Source: Papaver somniferum
Taxonomy: Eukaryota; Streptophyta; Magnoliopsida; Ranunculales; Papaveraceae
DNA: 64,000 nt
Assembly: GCF_003573695.1 (NCBI RefSeq)
Contig: NC_039359.1
Span: 117,683,849-117,747,848 of the forward strand
Direction of reading: 5' to 3'
This document shows, in pieces, positions 58,566-64,000 of the stretch (positions are counted from its first letter, which is position 1; the number at the start of each line of letters is the position of its first letter). The notes under the pieces were generated by a model that was given only the letters and a program-made list of their open reading frames with translations, was not told the origin of the DNA and did not search any database. The translations under genes were made by a program, and so were the position numbers.

Positions 58566-59384
58566 GAATACATAGCTTTTGAGAATACATAGCTTTAATT
58601 TGCTGATGACATGATTAATAATATTTCTGGATGAGTACATCAAGGAGGTAAGATCGCTTTTAATCATTTTCATGATGTTCTAAACATTCAAGGGGTTGAG
58701 ATTATACATGGAAAAGAGCACAAAATCTAGTATTGGTGAACAAACCAACATTGTTGAGCTTGCTGAGGAAACAAGGTGTAAATTTGATAACTGTTTTGAA
58801 AAGGAGTGATACCAAGTACATCACAGAAAATTTCGTTCGACAACCTGTATGGACAAAACCTAATATAATCACAAGTAGGTCGAAGCACAGACTCTTAAAT
58901 AAGATTGTATATAAAGTTTCTTTCTTTATCTTCCACAATCAATATGTACACACCAAAGGTCCGTCCACTTGATTGTGTAAAAGATGTAATACCCAATATT
59001 TTTATTTACCGTTTCGGATTGGGTTATACCCACCTTAATTTGTTATTTAGGTTGTTTCCTTTGCCTTAGTCTAGCAAGGTTGTTTGGACTAGAAAAGCAA
59101 CAAATATGATGGAAATAGAGTCACCTAATTTATTTTAATAAGTAAATTCTCATTTCATCTTTAACAACTATCTGCACCTGCATTTTTTCATTCTCATTCT
59201 CACTAAAGTAGTGATAGATAACACTGACCCACCTTCTGCATTCACATTTCTAGTAATACACATATTATGTACTACCACTAACCTATTTAACACCTTTCTT
59301 AACTTCATTTACACCACCACTTGACCCACCTTCTGCATTCACATTCACTGTCACATTCACATTTAAATCATCCACCTGATTTAC

Positions 59385-59578
59385 AACAGTTACCTCTTCA
59401 ATACCTTTGGTATTATTGGCTTGTCATACTTGTGTAACTGTGAGAGCCAATCTAATTCCTCCTCGGCCAAACAATCAGGCCTATTTGCATTCAAATGAGA
59501 ATCCTTTTTGGCCCTACTAGTCCCTACCAAATAACCATCTTTAGTTGGGTAATATTTAGGCAGTTCAGACCCATCCAT
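59385..59578 (-). other. isolated exon-like frame, 62 codons
   Basis: ATG 59578 comes right after an acceptor-like GATGTGCAG and the frame ends at a GTAACTG donor-like site (about 59398) before a stop. It encodes a charged peptide (EEELDWLSQLHKYDKP). No partner exon was found nearby. It may be a relic of a gene or element. Confidence 0.3.
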
Positions 59579-59599
59579 TTCTGCACATCAACATCACAC

Positions 59600-61335
59600 T
59601 ACAAGTTAATACACTGCATACTTTAATCAAAAGACCACTTCAATGCATAAAAATAAAACCATATAAAATTTGTGGAAACCAACAAAATCCGACAAATTAA
59701 AAATTAAACAAACAAAACCCACGTTCTATTTCCCCCTTTAAAGTCATAAAAAAAACACCCAATTCCAAAATTTCCAAATTGAAAAAACACTAACTTTATG
59801 AAATCGAAACAAAACCTGACACTTAAATTACTTTAATAAAATCGACTCATATCATAAATAATGAATCTTATGCATAAACTAACAAATTGTACACGAATCA
59901 TAACACTTAATTACCACTGTAATCGATTGCACAGTTACACAAAAAGTTCCTTTCACCAATATCTTTCAGATAGGTCTTCAGTAACTAAAAGAGAGTAATA
60001 AACCCTAACTATAACACTTGATTAACCTAAACTCAATCACGATCTGAATCTCTACTAACATTTTCTTCGCTTTGCTCTGATGGTGGCGGGTAAGAAACCT
60101 AAATAATGAATTATGGTAAACATCTTTTTCGTTTATATCGATCGGGTAGATTCAATCTTAGCCATTCATCGTACATATCTCTCTTTGGACGTACACATGT
60201 TAGATGGGAAACACTGTTAAGGACATGGTTTGTCATTGTTAGTAAAGTCGAATAAGTTTTGGTAATAAACCATTTAGTTCACGTAAAAAGAAACACGTCA
60301 TCAAATAAGTCAGTCAACGCGGGTTAATGTCTATTCCAAGTACCAAGCACTAATTTGGACAAAAGTTAGACAAAACACTAATGTTGGTCAAAATGTAAGT
60401 ATCAATTTCCAAATAACCCTATTTTATTTCAATGGAAAGTTGTTGTAGCCAATTCAGTCAATCTCAGGTTCCGGTTTGTTTCCATCGAGACCGAGACACG
60501 ATTCTCATTGAAATCTCGGTGAAACTTCAGTTCCAAATTCATAGCAAATATTTTTCACACATTTCACATCCAAGCAGATGGAATAAAGAGTGCTAGTATG
60601 TGATGATTTTCTTTCAGAGCTTATATACCCGCTTTCAAACATTCCCATATGCACTTACCATCTTTCAGATACAAAAAATTCAAAATTTCCCTCATTATCA
60701 AGTCAATATGCAACAAAAGATACAACATTTAGTAAAATATGGATGTTAGCTTTTGGAGATGCGGCATATTGACAAATTACAGGATCAACATATTGACAAA
60801 CTACGCCTCACCTAGCCAAATAAGCCTCATGGAGGCTTCTGCAGTATTCAGATAAGTAAATGAAATTTGAAATTGCCAATGCTCCCTGAAAAAGATTTGA
60901 AAGTGATAGCTAATGAGATAATGAAATAAGAAATTTGAATTCACAGAAAGGATGGAAAAAATCAAATCAATTAAGAGAACGAGTACTTGGATTGAAGTTC
61001 AAATTTCGTGAATGAATTAAGGTGTTGGAAGGATTTGTGTTTGTGAACGAATCAATTAAGAAAATCAGTACTTGGATTCAAATTCCGTGAATGAATCAAC
61101 TATGGTGACTGTGCTTGTTTTTTGTTGATGCATATGTGTTTGTGATTAAATTTTGACTTACGTTGTTGTTTTCTTTTGATGATTTAGGATTAATAAAATG
61201 CGTAGACGCAATCAAGATATGGATCATGGACGGAATCTGAGAGAGAGGTGGTTTTGGGGATCCAGAAGAAGAAGAAGCGGCGAATACCTAACAAAATTAT
61301 AGATTTTGAGTGATTTTAACAATTGCTTACAATAA
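59600..61335. other. no supported gene
   Basis: A/T-rich with scattered CTCGGT/ACCGAG words near 60470-60530 that resemble those of the 485-bp array to the right. Nothing else supported. Confidence 0.4.
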
Positions 61336-61341
61336 ATTTAT

Positions 61342-62805
61342 CGAAATACCCTTATTTCGGCTGACTCGTCTCGACTTGATCTCGGCCGAGTCAACCGAGA
61401 TTTCCCTTACATTTCTGTCTCGGTGATATCAATTGTTTCGCTAGGTTGCATCTTCTTCTTTTTTCCTACGTATATTCCTTTTATTTCTCATTTTTTTTGT
61501 TCTGTTATAGCATTACGCGGTGATGCTTTTTTCCATCTTTCAACAAATAAAAGTAATTTTTTCAATTTCTCTAAAATGTAATGTTGTTTAAAAAAAACTA
61601 TTTCTACTTAGTTAATAACAACAACAAACGAAGAAATTACTCATCCCTTCTTTCCAATTTAGTTAAAGGTATAGGCGTTTTCACGCATATTATGAAAAAT
61701 GAGAGAATAAATTATTCTCAAATATATTCCTTAATATCGATTTTTAAGATATTAAATTTCTTAGTTTTTTATTCCTTGTGTCTAGTGTGTTATTTCAATG
61801 CAGGTATAAATAAAAAAAAAACAAATTTAACGAAATACCTTTAACTTGGCTGACTCGTCTCGGTTTGATCTCGGCCAAGTCAACCGACATTTCATTACAT
61901 TTCTGTCACGATGATATCAATGTTTCCTAGGTTGCATCTTCTTTTCTTTTTTACCCTGTATAATTCTTTTATTTCTCAATTTTTTTTTGTTATGTTATAG
62001 CATTATGTGATGATGCCTTTTTCCATCTTTCAACAAATAAAATTAATTTTTTCAATTTCTCTAAAATATAAGGTTGTTTAAAGAAGAACTATTTCTAGTT
62101 GGTTAATAACAAAAACAAACGAAGAAATTACTACTCCCATATTCCCAATTTAGTTAAAGGTTTAGGCGTTTTCACGCATATTAAGAAAAATGAGAGAATA
62201 AATTGTTTTCAAAATTTCCCTTAATATTGATTTTTAAAATATTAAATTTCTTAGTTTTTTATTTCTTGTATCTAGTGTGTTATTTCAATGCAGGGATAAA
62301 TAAAAAAAAAAACTGAAGTTACCCTTATCTCGGCGGACTCGTCTCGACTTGATCTCGGCCGAGTTAACCGAGATTTCCATACATTTCTGTCTCGGTGATA
62401 TCAATTTTTTCGCCAGGATGCATCTTCTTCTTTTTTTCTCCATATAATCCTTTTATTTCTTTTTCTATTTTTTCTTCTGTTACAGCATTATGCGGTGATG
62501 CTTTTTTCCATCGTTCAACAAATAAAAGTAATTTTTTCAATTTCTTTATAATGTAAAGTTGTTTAAAGAATAACTATTTCTACTTAGTTAATAACAACAA
62601 CAACAACAAACGAAGAAATTACTACTCTCTTCTTCCCAATTTAGTTAAAGGTTTAGGCGTTTTCACGCATATTAAGAAAAATGAGAGAATAAATTGTTCT
62701 CAATTATTTCCCTTAATTTTGATTCTTAAAATATTAAATTTCTTAGTTTTTTATTTCTTGTGTCTAGTGTGTTATTTCAACGCACAGATAAATTAAAAAA
62801 AAACT
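61342..62805 (+). repeat. three-unit ~485-bp tandem array
   Basis: Units at about 61342-61830, 61831-62312 and 62313-62805. Each starts with GGCTGACTCGTCTCGACTTG-like sequence, has the palindromic word CTCGGCCGAG (CTCGGCCAAG in unit 2) followed by GTCAACCGAGATT, then CATCTTCTTCTT, a poly-T run, and ends in GTTATTTCAATGCAGGGATAAA. The units differ by point changes and small indels. Confidence 0.85.
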
Positions 62806-62944
62806 TAGAAAAAATATGAAAACCTTGTCTATTTTGGGCCTAAAGATAAACTCAAAACCTTAAGGGTCCGTTTGGCACCAACGGATTTCAATTTCTAGGT
62901 AGTTCTAACTATCTAGAAATTAGTTTTCTTACAACAAAGAGAAA

Positions 62945-63990
62945 CGGGAACCGCTGCTACTAGTAATCTTCCTGGTGTCTCTATCAAGGATTCAGACTCT
63001 TCCAGAAAAGATGGTAGTGCTAGAGTTTATCTTCAAGCTTTAACTGAGTTAGTTGGAAAGGGAGAGTTCTATGAGTACGGATCGAATGGTGAAGGTCTTT
63101 ACTTATCTAAGCAAAATCATTACAAGATCGACTTAAAATTCCTCAAAGAAAATCATGTTATTCCTGAAATTCTTGGTGCATCATTAGAAGAATTCATTTC
63201 ATACTTAAAGAAAAGAGGTTTTACTGCCTGCAAGAGGACCCTCCTCCCACCAAGCTGCAAAGGTGGTGAGCTTTTCGAAAATGCAAAATTTCAGGAAAGA
63301 CCTAGTTATGATGAGATCTGATCCACTTGGTGTGACTGCTTCAACAGTTAAGAATACCGTTGAAGATCTTATTATTCTAAGGACTTAGTTACAGAACCAC
63401 GTCGAGAAAATCAAAACTCTTCAACATAAGTACTCTGCCATGCATAAGGTGCTCAATATCGGTTGTACATGCCGATATTAAAGGTTTTTATAGGATATCG
63501 GGAAAAATCTTTACGATATTGAAAATATCGGTTTCACTTGTACACCGATAATATAGGTTTCACTTGTACACTGATATATCATTAATGTATTTTGTCTTTT
63601 GATTAAAAAATTTTAAACTTTTAATTCAAGAAAGTAACTCCACTAATTTTGGTAACTTCATATATGATTATGGTGGATGTAATTACTATAAATGTTATGT
63701 TGATGGGCTAACAAACATTCAATGTTTGATTTTGGTGTTGATAGTATAAGGCTCTAATCAACCACCTCTTATTTTGTAAGGTTGAAGTATGTTTACTACA
63801 ATTATTATTATTTTTTATTATGGTTATATCAATATATTTTTTTGTTTGATAAATAATAAATATTAAAAAATCCTAATGATGTATCGCCTATAAAAACAAA
63901 TATTATCATTTGTATAGGTGTATAAGACCCGACCGATACGATACCGAGACACGATATTAACTACCTTGGTCGTGCACAAGAAGTTCAGTG
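62945..63990 (+). pseudogene. unrecognised coding stretch at the right edge, frameshifted and split by an insertion
   Basis: From about 62945 a frame without an obvious ATG runs 130 codons (DGSARVYLQALTELVGKGEF, then LGASLEEFISYLKKRGF). It shifts near 63240-63270 into a second frame with MRSDPLGVTASTVKNTVEDL and a coiled coil (LQNHVEKIKTLQHKYSAMHK), broken by a TAG at 63387-63389. At about 63450 an insertion interrupts it, and coding-like sequence (VHKKFSEDI) returns at about 63972. The protein was a helical, charged polypeptide; family unknown. The left edge coincides with an acceptor-like TTACAACAAAG. Confidence 0.45.
63445..63970. mobile_element. ~520-bp MITE-like insertion with ATATCG-rich ends
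   Basis: The left end AAGGTGCTCAATATCGG and the reverse complement of the right end AAGGTAGTTAATATCGTG are imperfect inverted repeats. CGATAT/ATATCG words cluster at both ends. The insertion splits a coding frame whose halves align across it. A target-site duplication is not clear and the borders are good to about 10 bp. Confidence 0.5.
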
Positions 63991-64000
63991 AGGACATTGG

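Noticed and set aside
1..64000. tRNA, rRNA, telomere or centromere satellite sequences
   Set aside because: None seen. tRNA-like matches are limited to the short primer-binding sites of the LTR elements.

Overview
The window is nuclear DNA from a flowering plant. It has intron-rich low-density genes, plant-type splice sites, and LTR retrotransposons with plant primer-binding sites (initiator-Met type, tRNA-Asp type, and a TGGCGACC...GGGA type). The repeat families remind me of Papaveraceae, but that is a weak guess made without any search. There is no bacterial, organellar or rRNA/tRNA content that I can see. About three quarters of the window is nested LTR retrotransposons, nearly all lacking pol and therefore non-autonomous.

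Layout. 1-7020: 3' part of a Tat-like Ty3/gypsy element (E1, + strand). It holds a gag remnant, a spliced antisense plant-mobile-domain (PMD) gene with its own TATA box, and a 2.3-kb 3' LTR. 7021-18436: a Copia-type element without pol (copy 1, + strand) split by a 6.75-kb Athila-like element (B1, 9016-15769, TSD ATCAT). 18437-20000: a small SANT/Myb-like ORF set between arrays of a TAATCGG motif. 20433-23454: the only well-supported host gene, five exons, 308 aa, product not recognised. 24180-24924: a second, frameshifted SANT ORF. 25106-27621: an unrecognised minus-strand coding region split by a solo LTR (F, TSD ACGTA).

28098-54861: a second Tat-like element (D, - strand, TSD GTGTT). Its interior holds another Athila-like element (B2, 33062-39246) and a Copia solo LTR (40083-50873). 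That solo LTR was itself hit by a full-length Copia element of the same family (copy 2, 42343-50649, - strand, TSD GTCTT). D also carries a spliced gene antisense to its own transcription. 55304-64000: decayed coding fragments, short tandem repeats, a 24-bp palindrome, a three-unit 485-bp tandem array, and an unrecognised plus-strand coding stretch split by a short insertion at the right edge.

How the parts fit. The retroelement bodies carry only gag-like or unrecognised ORFs, so they would need reverse transcriptase and integrase supplied by autonomous relatives. The most interesting pattern is that both Tat-like elements carry an intron-containing gene in antisense. It starts just inside the 3' LTR, and in E1 the whole 854-codon frame can be followed across a phase-0 intron. 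Other points worth a second look are a compensated hairpin at the LTR tips of B1/B2, a duplicated polypurine tract in both, and interchangeable self-complementary modules in LTRs of different families.
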